This document shows positions 53,878-62,256 of a stretch of DNA of 64,000 nucleotides, piece after piece (within the stretch, counting starts at the first letter, position 1; each line of letters begins with the position of its first letter). The notes under the pieces were generated by a model that ran no database searches, was not told the DNA's origin, and saw nothing but the letters and a program-made list of their open reading frames with translations. The DNA lies in assembly GCF_004124275.1 (NCBI RefSeq), contig NZ_CP027218.1, forward strand, positions 1,863,501 through 1,927,500, read 5' to 3'. The position numbers and the translations under genes are program-made. This DNA comes from Pseudomonas sp. DTU12.3 (GTDB taxonomy: Bacteria > Pseudomonadota > Gammaproteobacteria > Pseudomonadales > Pseudomonadaceae).

Positions 53878-54477
53878 TCAATTGCCGAGTTGACCGCTGG
53901 TGTCCGCGTCGAAGCGTCGCTTGGCTTGATCAGCTGCCGGTTTCAAGGCAGCGAGCAATGCCGCTTCGCCGTGCAGCTGCATGACCCCGAATGCTTTCGG
54001 CGTCGGTTCGATCGGGATCAGCACATCCTCACCGTCGCCATGCAGCCAGATCGCGACAACGTGCAGCGCCGAAACGAACAGCACGCGCAGTTCGACGGTT
54101 TTGCCCTGGAGCTGCGGTGCTTGTTCCGCCAGTTTCAGCGCACCTACCGCAGCGGCGGCGTGATCGCCATGGTTCAACGAGGCGAACTCGACATGCCCGC
54201 GAACCTCGGCCAGTTGCGCATCGGCAATCGTTACGCCATCGGCAAACACCAAATAATGCCAGTCGCCGATTCGTGCGTCTTTCAGCCCTTTGCCGTTGCT
54301 CAGGTCATCCAGACTGAGCGAATAGCCTCGATAGGCCTCGCTGAGACTGATCTTCGCCGGCGCCGCATTGGCGAACTGCCGATTGGCACCAAAACCCTGG
54401 GTTTGCAGCGCGGCTTGCAGCGCCGGGCGCAAAGTCTGTACGCCGTTGGAAGGCGCCTTTGGATAAGTCAGTTGCAT
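53878..54477 (-). CDS. Hypothetical protein, partner of papain-like protease
   Basis: This 199-aa protein has no signal peptide. It is alanine- and leucine-rich with beta segments I-G-D-W-H-Y-L-V-F-A-D-G and V-E-L-R-V-L-F-V-S-A-L-H-V-V-A-I-W-L. It follows the protease gene by 12 bp on the same strand and is probably co-expressed. The family is not recognised; a substrate, inhibitor or carrier of the protease are all possible. Confidence 0.68.
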   Translation of the reverse strand: MQLTYPKAPSNGVQTLRPALQAALQTQGFGANRQFANAAPAKISLSEAYRGYSLSLDDLSNGKGLKDARIGDWHYLVFADGVTIADAQLAEVRGHVEFASLNHGDHAAAAVGALKLAEQAPQLQGKTVELRVLFVSALHVVAIWLHGDGEDVLIPIEPTPKAFGVMQLHGEAALLAALKPAADQAKRRFDADTSGQLGN

Positions 54478-54489
54478 GATGTCGCCCTC

Positions 54490-55074
54490 CTAGTTTTTCA
54501 CGGTGAAGTAGGTATGAGTCCAGTTGCCGCCGCCGTTGTAAGCACGGGGAAAGGCATTCAGCGCACGCGTCGAATAGCCGTAGATCGAGTCGGCGACCAA
54601 AACGTAATCGCCGTTGGTGCCGTAGATCGTCAGGAAATGCGCGCCGCCGCCGTACCAGGCGCAGCGCAGACCGACCGGGCGGCCCATGCTGATCTGGTTC
54701 TGGATGGCCGACATCTGCAGCGAACCCTGATTCATGCCGTTGTAGCTGCGGGTGGTTTGCAGAGCGGAATCCAGGTAGCCGTAGACGTTGCACGGCCCCG
54801 GCTGATTGCAGCAGTTACGGTCCAGCTGGGTGCTGGCGACACCGCACTGAGTCCAGTTGCCGGTGCCGTAATAGTTGCCGACCGAGGCGGAAACGGCGGC
54901 CCAGCACCAGTTGGTCTGAGTCTGTTGCTGCATGTTGAAGTTGAGACTGCCAGCGGCGAGGGCGCTGATTTTTTCAGCCGCTTCGACCTCGACCAGTTGC
55001 GGGTCGAGCAATCGGCCAAGCAGACATCCTGGCAGTGTCTCGGCGGTAAAGTGTGTTGCTTCAGTGGTTAGCAT
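54490..55074 (-). CDS. Papain-like cysteine protease (C70/AvrRpt2-type)
   Basis: This 194-aa protein has the C70-type active site: N-W-C57-W-A-A, H146 (G-G-G-A-H-F-L-T-I-Y-G) and D162 (V-L-V-A-D-S-I-Y-G). The C-to-H and H-to-D spacings (89 and 16) are near those of AvrRpt2. Five further cysteines in 77-95 and 138 may be structural. The N-terminal 45 residues are acidic and leader-like without a standard signal peptide. Secretion route and target are unknown; it may be a type III or bacteriocin-like effector or an intracellular protease. Confidence 0.75.
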   Translation of the reverse strand: MLTTEATHFTAETLPGCLLGRLLDPQLVEVEAAEKISALAAGSLNFNMQQQTQTNWCWAAVSASVGNYYGTGNWTQCGVASTQLDRNCCNQPGPCNVYGYLDSALQTTRSYNGMNQGSLQMSAIQNQISMGRPVGLRCAWYGGGAHFLTIYGTNGDYVLVADSIYGYSTRALNAFPRAYNGGGNWTHTYFTVKN

Positions 55075-55254
55075 TTTTCAATCCTCCATGAATGAAAACA
55101 AGCGTCCAGCTTGTGTGGGTGTTGCGGTATTACAGAGCGATCGGCGTTAAAGGGTTGCCATCTCCGATAGCGGGTGCCGATCTCCTTGCTCGATGTAACC
55201 CTAGCCATGAATATGCGTTTGTGCAAATAAATAAATGCATTTATGCATTTTCAA

Positions 55255-55329
55255 AGTCAAAAGATCGCAGCCTGCGGCAGCTCCTCCGTGGTTTGTGTAG
55301 GAGCTGCCGCAGGCTGCGATCTTTTGATT
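55255..55329. repeat. REP pair (GTAGGAGCTGCCGCAGGCTG family)
   Basis: Inverted copies with a short spacer between the protease gene and the 91-aa secreted protein gene; first REP right of the island. Confidence 0.88.
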
Positions 55330-55335
55330 TTGCTA

Positions 55336-55611
55336 TTAGCCCTCGGTTTTTTTCTCGGCCGAATCCAGCTCTTTCAACCGCTGATCAATCAATTGGCACT
55401 TGTCCGGCAAATCCGCACTGGCCGTGCCCAGATCCATCTTCTGCAACTCGGCATTGATCTCCTTGGCCTTGGCCGGATTCTGTTCGGTGAGCTTGGCAAC
55501 TTCCTTGGCCAGTTGTTCGCGTTTGGCGGTGGCCTCTTCCGGCGTACAGGCCCAGACGGGCAGGGCACAGGCAAGAGTGGCGGCGAGAGTGAGCTTGATC
55601 AGGGTTTTCAT
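55336..55611 (-). CDS. Small secreted helical protein, 91 aa
   Basis: A signal peptide (M-K-T-L-I-K-L-T-L-A-A-T-L-A-C-A-L-P-V-W, cleavage near A-L-P-V-W-A) precedes a charged helical mature part with two cysteines (A-C-T-P-E and D-K-C-Q-L). No family is recognised; small periplasmic proteins of this type are common in Pseudomonas. Confidence 0.72.
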   Translation of the reverse strand: MKTLIKLTLAATLACALPVWACTPEEATAKREQLAKEVAKLTEQNPAKAKEINAELQKMDLGTASADLPDKCQLIDQRLKELDSAEKKTEG

Positions 55612-55691
55612 GGGGAGGGCCTCAGTTCCGGTTAAGGCGGGTTAACCGGTTGAGGCTGCAATGAGCAAAAAAGTTCACTGGGATAGACGGC

Positions 55692-56789
55692 TCAGCCTTG
55701 TTTCACCAACTCGCCTTCAAGTTGCTTCATGCCTTCCGGGGTCGAATAAAGTACTTCCAGCGACGCCACCTCATCAAGTTGCTGCGAACTCAAAACCCCT
55801 TCTTCGGTTTTCAGTTGCTGCTGCATGGGCTGACGAATATTGTCGGGCAGGTCTTGTTTGAGCGCTACTCGCAACATGGCGCATGCCTTGGTTTTGCTTT
55901 TGCTGAAACCCAAACCATTGTCGAGACGGGCAGCCAGTGTGACTTGAGAAACGGCATGTCCCTGAAGGGCCGCCTGGAGATACCAATGGCTGGACAACCG
56001 ATTGGGGCCGCCGTCCTGCCCCGAATAGAGCAGGCCCAACACAAACTGCGCGGTCTTGCGGCCATGCTCCGCCGCTTTGGTATACCACTGCAGCGCGGTC
56101 GCGGTGTTTTTTGGCGAGCCGATCCCGTTCAGCGCAGCACCACCGAGCATTTCCTCGGCTTGATCTTCGCCGAGTGCCGCCGCCTGCTGCAGCAGTTCGA
56201 TGGCTTTTTTCTGATCCTGGGGAATGCCTTCACCAAAGAGATAGATCGTTGCCAACAACGTGATCCCGCGGTCATTTCCCTGGGCCGCGGCTTTTTCAGC
56301 CAGTTCGAATGCTCGGGCAGGGTCCTGTTTTACCCCAGTTCCTGATCGATACAGGTAGCCCAGTTCGACTCGCGAGTTCGCATAACCTTGTGCTGCTGCC
56401 AACGATAAAAGGTGGGCCGCTTTGACAAAGTCCTGTGGCTCATCAATCCCGGCGAGCGCCAACAGCGCCATGAAGTGCTGAGCCGGTGCATAACCCTGGT
56501 CGGCTGAGTGAGTGAACAGTTTACGCGCGGCCACGGTGTCGATTTCGACGCCTTGCCCGTACTGAAGCCGTCTTGCCAACTGGTATTCGCTAATGGGATC
56601 GCCCTTGTTGGCCGCGTAGCGGAACCATTCAGTGGCTTTCGCCGGATCAGGTTTGCCAAAAATGCCTTCCTGATACGCCGACGCAATCAGCGTCGCCGGG
56701 CTGTAAGACGTCTTGACGAAAAATACTGGAATGCTGATGAGTACGAGAGCGAAACAGGCGAACAGAATCAGAGCGAGACGACGATACAT
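55692..56789 (-). CDS. Sel1-repeat (TPR-like) protein
   Basis: This 365-aa protein has an N-terminal membrane anchor or signal (L-A-L-I-L-F-A-C-F-A-L-V-L-I-S-I-P-V) and at least six Sel1 repeats between about 45 and 320, each of the type A-x-x-x-Y-x-x-G-x-G-V... A-x-x-W-Y-x-K-A-A (for example A-T-A-L-Q-W-Y-T-K-A-A-E-H-G). Such proteins act as scaffolds in the periplasm or envelope. No catalytic domain is seen. Confidence 0.87.
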   Translation of the reverse strand: MYRRLALILFACFALVLISIPVFFVKTSYSPATLIASAYQEGIFGKPDPAKATEWFRYAANKGDPISEYQLARRLQYGQGVEIDTVAARKLFTHSADQGYAPAQHFMALLALAGIDEPQDFVKAAHLLSLAAAQGYANSRVELGYLYRSGTGVKQDPARAFELAEKAAAQGNDRGITLLATIYLFGEGIPQDQKKAIELLQQAAALGEDQAEEMLGGAALNGIGSPKNTATALQWYTKAAEHGRKTAQFVLGLLYSGQDGGPNRLSSHWYLQAALQGHAVSQVTLAARLDNGLGFSKSKTKACAMLRVALKQDLPDNIRQPMQQQLKTEEGVLSSQQLDEVASLEVLYSTPEGMKQLEGELVKQG

Positions 56790-56870
56790 GGCAGCCGTTC
56801 ATGTTTGGGAGGAGCGCGGATTATAGCGGCGCTGATCGTGCTTGCGACCAGCACCATACGCACAATCAGG

Positions 56871-57605
56871 CTATTTGCTATGACAGCAACCGGAGGGGGG
56901 CTGCGTCTCGTATCGATCATGATGCCGAACCCACTCCATGATCTCGTCTTCATTCCTGCCCTTGGGCGTGAGGTCGAGGTAGTTGTAGGCGCCGACCAGC
57001 ATGTCGAGACCACGGGCATAGGTTGAATAGGTATGGAAGATGTCGCCATTTGCGTCGCGATAGAACACGCTCAGCCCGGGCATTTCTTCCTCGGCACTGT
57101 CAGTTTTTTCGTAGTTGTAGGTAGCCGTTCCCGCCGCGACATCGTCGGCACGGGCGCACACGCCGAAGTCATAGTTGAAGTCGCAGCCTTCTGACGACAC
57201 CCAGTCGAATTTCCAGCCCATCCGTTGTTTGAACGCCTGAAACTCGTTGAATGGCGCATGGGACACAGCCACCAGTGCAATGTCGTGATGCGCCAGATGC
57301 TGGTTGGCGCCATCGATATGGTCACTGAGGAAAGAGCAGCCCTGACAACCCTCCTGCCAATCCTTGGCAAACATGAAGTGGTAAACGATCAACTGGCTGT
57401 GTTTGCCGAACAGATCGGCCAGTTTCAATTCGCCGCTCGGGCCTTGAAAATGGTAATCCTTGTCGACTTTCAGCCATGGCAACGCGCGACGTTGGGCGCT
57501 GAGGCGGTCGCGTTGTTGGGTGAAGGCTTTTTCGTCGGCGAGATGTTGTTTGCGGGCGGCGAGCCATTCTTCGCGCGATACCACCGGATGATTCTCAACG
57601 TTCAT
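56871..57605 (-). CDS. DUF899 thioredoxin-like protein
   Basis: This 244-aa protein has the DUF899 pattern: W-L-x-A-R-K near the start, L-P-W-L-K-V-D-K-D-Y-H-F, Y-H-F-M-F, then E-G-C-Q-G-C-S-F-L-S-D-H (a C-x2-C site), and F-Y-R-D-A-N-G-D-I-F-H-T-Y-S-T-Y-A-R-G. The family is thioredoxin-like; a redox role is likely but unproven. The C-terminus has a second cysteine pair (S-G-C-C-H). Confidence 0.87.
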   Translation of the reverse strand: MNVENHPVVSREEWLAARKQHLADEKAFTQQRDRLSAQRRALPWLKVDKDYHFQGPSGELKLADLFGKHSQLIVYHFMFAKDWQEGCQGCSFLSDHIDGANQHLAHHDIALVAVSHAPFNEFQAFKQRMGWKFDWVSSEGCDFNYDFGVCARADDVAAGTATYNYEKTDSAEEEMPGLSVFYRDANGDIFHTYSTYARGLDMLVGAYNYLDLTPKGRNEDEIMEWVRHHDRYETQPPSGCCHSK

Positions 57606-57780
57606 GATGATTTCTCCTGCGGGGTTGAAACCGTCTGTTTCAGACTAGTCGTTTAACCCTCCGGCAAATCGACAGACCGCCGGTCGGTCGTCGCGCAACA
57701 TGCGGCTGAACGGCTGCGAGCGGCTCCGGTCACAACCTATGAACGCGCCATAAATCACGCGCACCGGAGGTTGAATCAGG

Positions 57781-58173
57781 ATGACGACTTATAACTGGGA
57801 TTTGATTGAGCGCTTGCTGCATGAAGTGCAAAACAGCGCCGGCCATAGTTTTGCCCCTCGTGCCTACGCCGAAGACTATGCCGCAGCGAAAGCCAGCGCC
57901 GGCGAGCCGATCGACAACCTTGACCATCTGAAAACGCTGGCCTGCGACTATGAACGCTTGCTGTTGTTGCGTGGCTACATCGCGCCGCGTCCGGATGAAG
58001 AGGGCAGCACCGGCAACAATTTTGTCCTGACGCAACGCGGTTCGAGCCTGCTGAGCCTGATCGACAGCAGCATTCCCGGCAATGACCATCCGCGTCAGGT
58101 GCTGGATGAGCAGGAAGATGCGCTGGCCGAGGCGACATTTGACCAAGTGGCCTCAAAAGCCCAGATCGCCTGA
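57781..58173 (+). CDS. Hypothetical protein (possible DUF2513-like)
   Basis: This 130-aa protein begins M-T-T-Y-N-W-D-L-I-E-R-L-L-H-E-V and continues with a winged-helix-like centre (A-C-D-Y-E-R-L-L-L-L-R-G-Y-I, then F-V-L-T-Q-R-G-S-S-L-L). This layout resembles DUF2513-type small regulators, but the match is weak. GGAGG lies at 57765-57769, close before the ATG. Confidence 0.65.
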   Translation: MTTYNWDLIERLLHEVQNSAGHSFAPRAYAEDYAAAKASAGEPIDNLDHLKTLACDYERLLLLRGYIAPRPDEEGSTGNNFVLTQRGSSLLSLIDSSIPGNDHPRQVLDEQEDALAEATFDQVASKAQIA

Positions 58174-58250
58174 ATCAAAAGATCGCAGCCTGCGGCAGCT
58201 CCTACACGGATCTCTGTAGGAGCTGCCGAAGGCTGCGATCTTTTGATCTT
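58174..58250. repeat. REP pair (GTAGGAGCTGCCG family)
   Basis: Inverted copies GATCGCAGCCTGCGGCAGCT and GTAGGAGCTGCCGAAGGCTG with a 15-bp centre; fills the gap between the convergent 130-aa and lipoprotein genes. Confidence 0.9.
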
Positions 58251-59120
58251 CTAATTCTGCTTCACGGCCTTGAGGCATTTCAGGTCATTGAAGTCCTTAC
58301 GCACCCCCTCGATCTTCTTCAACAACCGCTGCCGCTGTTGCGGCGTACTCTCGGCCATTAAATCCACCGCCAGCGCGCGCGCCTGCGCTTCAGTATCGGC
58401 GTAGGCCTTGCGGTAATCGGCTGTCCACAAGCTTTCGCGATTGACCAGCAGCGTCTCGATTCTCTTTGGAAATTCGGGACTTTTGCGCTGCGCCACGGCG
58501 GCGCTGAATTGCTTCTGCCAATGCTCACGGTTGGCGATCCATTGCGTATTCTGATCACCCAAAGCGGTCGACCAGGCCATCACTCGTTGTTCCTGAGTTG
58601 CGCTCAATGGTCCGAGCCAGTCGTTCAAGCGCTTGTCCATGCGTGCGCCGCGCTCGGCGATTTGTTGATTCAGCGGGGGCTTGAGGTATTCCTGCTGGCG
58701 TTTGCGCAAATCCTTGGCAAACGCATCATTCATTTCGGCCACCTGCTTGTCGTCCAGGCCTTGCAGCAATTGGATGGCCGACGGGGTGATTTCCTTCGCG
58801 GTTTCGGCGATGGCTTGTTTGGCCTCCGCCGTCCGCGCCTGCAGTGCGGCGTCGGTGACCTGATTGCTCTCGACCATCGTTTGCAGGCGATCGAGCCAAT
58901 CGAGATAGCCCGGCAGTTGCGTGGTGCAATGCCAAGTGAGGTGTTCCTTGAGACGCTCGTTGAACCAGTCTTTCTGCTCGCCGTTCATGTCCACGTAGTC
59001 GCTGAGCGTCCAGGGAATGATCACGTCGAGGTTGCGATAGGCGAGGCCGACACGGCTGCAGGCGCCGAGGGCGAGGGTAAACGTCAGCAGAACGGCAATG
59101 TGTTTGAACCAGCGAGACAT
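58251..59120 (-). CDS. DUF6279-family lipoprotein
   Basis: This 289-aa protein has a lipoprotein signal with lipobox L-G-A-C21-S, followed by R-N-L-D-V-I-I-P-W-T-L-S-D-Y-V typical of DUF6279. The body is almost fully helical and charged. It is probably anchored in the outer membrane facing the periplasm. Function unknown. Confidence 0.87.
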   Translation of the reverse strand: MSRWFKHIAVLLTFTLALGACSRVGLAYRNLDVIIPWTLSDYVDMNGEQKDWFNERLKEHLTWHCTTQLPGYLDWLDRLQTMVESNQVTDAALQARTAEAKQAIAETAKEITPSAIQLLQGLDDKQVAEMNDAFAKDLRKRQQEYLKPPLNQQIAERGARMDKRLNDWLGPLSATQEQRVMAWSTALGDQNTQWIANREHWQKQFSAAVAQRKSPEFPKRIETLLVNRESLWTADYRKAYADTEAQARALAVDLMAESTPQQRQRLLKKIEGVRKDFNDLKCLKAVKQN

Positions 59121-59197
59121 GGGCGAATCCTTGCGTTGGCCTGGCTTCGAAAGTCTGATTCTTATGTGATGCAGGATGCGCGCGGCAGTTCAGCCGA

Positions 59198-59914
59198 TCA
59201 ATAGAACGCGCGTTCGGCCTTGAGGGTGACGAGGCCGTCGCATTGGCTGTTGTGCCCGGAATAGGCCGAGCAATCGCTGCCGCTGAGGCTGGAGTTGCTG
59301 TAGATCAGGTCAAGGTCGACGCCCATGAACGGCCGCGACAGTTGTACTGACCAATCGGTGAAACTGCTGACATAACCACCGTCCACGGCGACTGGCGTGT
59401 TCAATTGGTGGGTGGTGTATTTCATGCTGACGCCAATGCCGAACGGCTGATTGCCGCCAAGGTCGGCAAACAGGGTGTTGTTCTGTTTATCCGGGTCGTT
59501 GCTCAAAGCCACGCCGAAACGGCTGCCGAGCAGAGTCAGGCCACCGAACAGCTCCTGGCTGTCGAGGGTTTCCACGCTGGGATAGCTGTAGTGGATCATG
59601 CCGACTTCGTAGCCGAGGGTTTGATCGAAGGGTTGTTTAAAACCGACGTAGGAATCGATTTCGAGATTCTTGCCCGGCGTGATGCCCATGCTCGGTGCGT
59701 ATTGGCCGACATAGAGGCCGCTGTCGTGGCTCAGATCGAGGCCGCCATGAAACGAACCGGCCGCCGAGGGTTTGACTAGGCCCTGGGCCATGCTGCGCGT
59801 TGGCGTGGTGCCGAGCTTGAGGTCGAAGTCACCCATTTCACGCTGGAAAACCTGCGCGTGTGCGGTCGGGCCGGCCAACAGGCCAACGAGAAATAAACAG
59901 GATGTTTTACGCAT
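59198..59914 (-). CDS. TorF-family putative outer-membrane protein
   Basis: This 238-aa protein has a signal peptide (cleavage near A-H-A-Q-V) and the TorF/Gcw_chp pattern: S-M-A-Q-G-L-V-K-P..., G-G-L-D-L-S-H-D-S-G-L-Y-V-G-Q-Y, then antiparallel strands, and a terminal aromatic residue (A-F-Y). It is predicted to be a small beta-barrel. Substrate unknown. Confidence 0.85.
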   Translation of the reverse strand: MRKTSCLFLVGLLAGPTAHAQVFQREMGDFDLKLGTTPTRSMAQGLVKPSAAGSFHGGLDLSHDSGLYVGQYAPSMGITPGKNLEIDSYVGFKQPFDQTLGYEVGMIHYSYPSVETLDSQELFGGLTLLGSRFGVALSNDPDKQNNTLFADLGGNQPFGIGVSMKYTTHQLNTPVAVDGGYVSSFTDWSVQLSRPFMGVDLDLIYSNSSLSGSDCSAYSGHNSQCDGLVTLKAERAFY

Positions 59915-60132
59915 GCGTCACTCCATGAACAGCGAGCGCAGGACGGCGGGCCTGCTGAAACGCTTGATCCAGACGCGTGCAAGGATACCGGCGAATGTTC
60001 GGCATTGATGGCCGTTCGTCGATTTTCAGAATTTTCGGTATTTGATTTGTTTAAAGCGGGGAGGGTGTTTCGCGGTGCCAGTCCAGGCGCTTCGAAGCTC
60101 AAAGCGCCTCTGGACGGGTGTAAAACCGGGTG

Positions 60133-60321
60133 TTACTTCTTGCCCAGGCTGATCTGCTTGGACGGGCCGAACGTCTGGCCACTGACGCCTTTGGCAATTT
60201 GCTGGATCTCGCCGCCGGACTTGAGGAACGCTGCGATCTGATCGTTGATCGATTCGCTGGTTTCAACGGCTGGAGCTGGCTTTGCTTTGCTGGTGGATGC
60301 TTTTACACGCATGGCGGCCAT
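60133..60321 (-). CDS. Small basic protein with SutA-like motif, 62 aa
   Basis: This 62-aa protein (second in-frame ATG at 60312, M-R-V-K-A-S-T) has an A/K/P/S-rich head, then I-N-D-Q-I-A-A-F-L-K-S-G-G-E-I-Q-Q-I and a basic tail. The F-L-x-x-G-G-x-I-x-x-I part recalls the region of the RNA-polymerase-binding protein SutA, but this protein is shorter and lacks the acidic tail. Function unknown. Confidence 0.65.
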   Translation of the reverse strand: MAAMRVKASTSKAKPAPAVETSESINDQIAAFLKSGGEIQQIAKGVSGQTFGPSKQISLGKK

Positions 60322-60661
60322 TAACCTGTAGAAAAGTAACTCGGCCAGGCATCGTACAGGAATAACTTGACAATTGCTTGGTAAATATCCCCCGGAATAA
60401 CCAAGCGGCGTGCTGCATTATTCTCGATTCAATATTCGAAATAACCCGCTAACCTGCTGTTTTAAATAAGAACACTAATGAATCCTGGCGGTGTGGCAAT
60501 CTGCCGCGAGGGCGCATAACCGACTGACGGGCGGCAGCGCGTGTGATAGTGATCAAGAAAATTCAAGGCTTTGCGCGGATTTCCCGCAAAGCGCCGATCA
60601 GCCGGCGAACCTTGCAGGCAAAACCGGGTAGAATGCCGCCCACGCAATGAGGGTTCTGGAA
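60322..60661. other. 340-bp intergenic region upstream of cvfB-like gene
   Basis: It is a divergent promoter region. TTGACA occurs at 60367-60372, but no convincing -10 box is spaced correctly. The 60400-60470 part is AT-rich. No gene or RNA is recognised. Confidence 0.5.
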
Positions 60662-61498
60662 ATGGCTTTAGTCGGGCGTTACAACAGTTTGCAAGTGGTT
60701 AAACACACTAACTTCGGTTTATATCTGGACGGCGGTGCCGACGGCGAAATTCTTTTGCCCAACCGTTATATCCCTAAAGATATTCCCAGCGAAGATGAAG
60801 ACTGGCTCAACGTATTTGTTTATCTGGACAGCGAAGACAAACTTCTCGCTACCACTGAAAAACCAAAAGTTCAGGTCGGTGAATTTGCCAGCCTGAAAGT
60901 TGTTGAAGTCAACAGCATCGGCGTGTTCCTCGATTGGGGGTTGCCGAAGGATCTGTTGCTGCCGTATTCCGAAGAGAAACGGCAAATGACCGCCGGCGAA
61001 TACTGCGTGGTGCACGTCTATCTCGACAAGCACACCCGCCGCATTACCGCCACCGCGCGGCTGGATCGCTACCTCGACAAGACCCCGGCCAACTACAGCC
61101 AGGGCCAGGAAGTTGACCTGCTGGTTGCCGAAGCCACCGAGATGGGCTTCAAGGCGATCATCAACAACAAGCATTGGGGTTTGATTCACAAGAACGAAAT
61201 CTTCAAGTTCATGCGTGCCGGCATGAGCGAGAAGGGCTACATCAAGGAAGTGCGTGCCGACGGCAAGATTGCCCTGAGCCTGCAACCGGTTGGCCAGGAA
61301 GCGGCCAGCAGCCTGAACTCGAAGATCCTCGCCAAGTTGCGTGACAACAGCGGCACCCTGCCGGTCAGCGACAAGAGCGATCCGGCGCTGATCAGCAGCC
61401 TGTTCGGTGTCAGCAAAGGCAACTTCAAGAAGGCCATCGGTGCGCTGTACAAGGAAGGCAAGATCGTCATCCACGCCGATCGCATTGAACTAACCTGA
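60662..61498 (+). CDS. cvfB: S1-domain RNA-binding protein of CvfB/YitL family
   Basis: This 278-aa protein has three S1-like OB repeats (for example V-V-K-H-T-N-F-G-L-Y-L-D-G near the start and V-V-E-V-N-S-I-G-V-F-L-D-W-G) and a C-terminal winged helix (L-F-G-V-S-K-G-N-F-K-K-A-I-G-A-L-Y-K-E-G-K-I). ATG 60662 gives the family start M-A-L-V-G-R-Y. In other bacteria CvfB affects virulence gene expression and RNA metabolism; its target here is unknown. Confidence 0.88.
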   Translation: MALVGRYNSLQVVKHTNFGLYLDGGADGEILLPNRYIPKDIPSEDEDWLNVFVYLDSEDKLLATTEKPKVQVGEFASLKVVEVNSIGVFLDWGLPKDLLLPYSEEKRQMTAGEYCVVHVYLDKHTRRITATARLDRYLDKTPANYSQGQEVDLLVAEATEMGFKAIINNKHWGLIHKNEIFKFMRAGMSEKGYIKEVRADGKIALSLQPVGQEAASSLNSKILAKLRDNSGTLPVSDKSDPALISSLFGVSKGNFKKAIGALYKEGKIVIHADRIELT

Positions 61499-61514
61499 GC
61501 CACCGCTGGCCCGA

Positions 61515-61600
61515 TGTAGGAGCTGCCGCAGGCTGCGATCTGTTGATCTTGTCTTTTAAAAGCAACATCAAAAGATCGCAGCCTGCGGCAGCTCCTACAT
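61515..61600. repeat. REP pair (GTAGGAGCTGCCGCAGGCTG family)
   Basis: Inverted copies of the core, the right arm ending at 61600, directly followed by the ribosome site of the next gene (GAGGAAG). Confidence 0.92.
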
Positions 61601-61612
61601 GAGGAAGTTGCT

Positions 61613-62017
61613 ATGAAGAAGGCACTGATTGCCTATGTTGCAACGCTGCTGACGTTTCTGCTGCTCGACGGCATCTGGCTCGGCCTGTTGATGGCGCCGA
61701 CCTATCGCGAGCTGCTCGGTTCGCTGATGCTGGAAAAACCGCTGCTGGTGCCCGCAGCGGTTTTTTATTGCCTGTATGTTTTTGGTTGCGTGGTGTTTGT
61801 GGTGCTGCCGGCGCTGAGTTGGCAGCGGGCGGCGAAGATGGGCGCGTTGCTGGGGCTGGTGGCGTATGGCACGTACGACCTGACCAATTGGGCGACGCTG
61901 CGCGGCTGGTCAGTTCAGGTGACGTTGATGGATTGGGGTTGGGGGACGTTTGCCACTGCTGTGGCTTGTACCATCGGGTTTTTGTTGTCGAGGCGGTTTG
62001 GAAAGTCTGCTCGGTAA
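61613..62017 (+). CDS. DUF2177 membrane protein
   Basis: This 134-aa inner-membrane protein has four hydrophobic helices and the DUF2177 pattern L-L-D-G-I-W-L-G-L, Y-C-L-Y-V-F-G-C-V, Y-G-T-Y-D-L-T-N-W-A-T-L, and V-T-L-M-D-W-G-W-G-T-F. The RBS is immediately after a REP arm, so a hairpin may affect translation start. Function unknown. Confidence 0.88.
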   Translation: MKKALIAYVATLLTFLLLDGIWLGLLMAPTYRELLGSLMLEKPLLVPAAVFYCLYVFGCVVFVVLPALSWQRAAKMGALLGLVAYGTYDLTNWATLRGWSVQVTLMDWGWGTFATAVACTIGFLLSRRFGKSAR

Positions 62018-62040
62018 TATGTGTTGGCAGTGCCGGCCTC

Positions 62041-62104
62041 TTCGCGAGCAGGCTCGCTCCCACAAGGGAATGCGTTCAACTGTGGGAGCTGGCTTGCCAG
62101 CGAA
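62041..62104. repeat. REP-like palindrome, GTGGGAGC...CTGCTCGC family
   Basis: Left arm TTCGCGAGCAGGCTCGCTCC and a less perfect right arm GTGGGAGCTGGCTTGCCAGC, between the DUF2177 and DMT genes. Confidence 0.85.
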
Positions 62105-62256
62105 TGGCGGCGCAGCCGACAGCCATTCACCGCTGACGCCACTGAAGAACTGAATGTCTTTTCCAGACGGCTTTTTCCGTCTGACTGATTGATAATCCCC
62201 GCACTGTTATTGACCATTGGATGGCCTGCCATGTTGTGTGTGTTCGAGGTGTTGCG

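Noticed and set aside
53833..55071. 412-aa plus-strand frame opposite the protease pair
   Set aside because: It starts in the helicase terminator and is the complement of the C70 protease and its partner, which carry a full catalytic triad.
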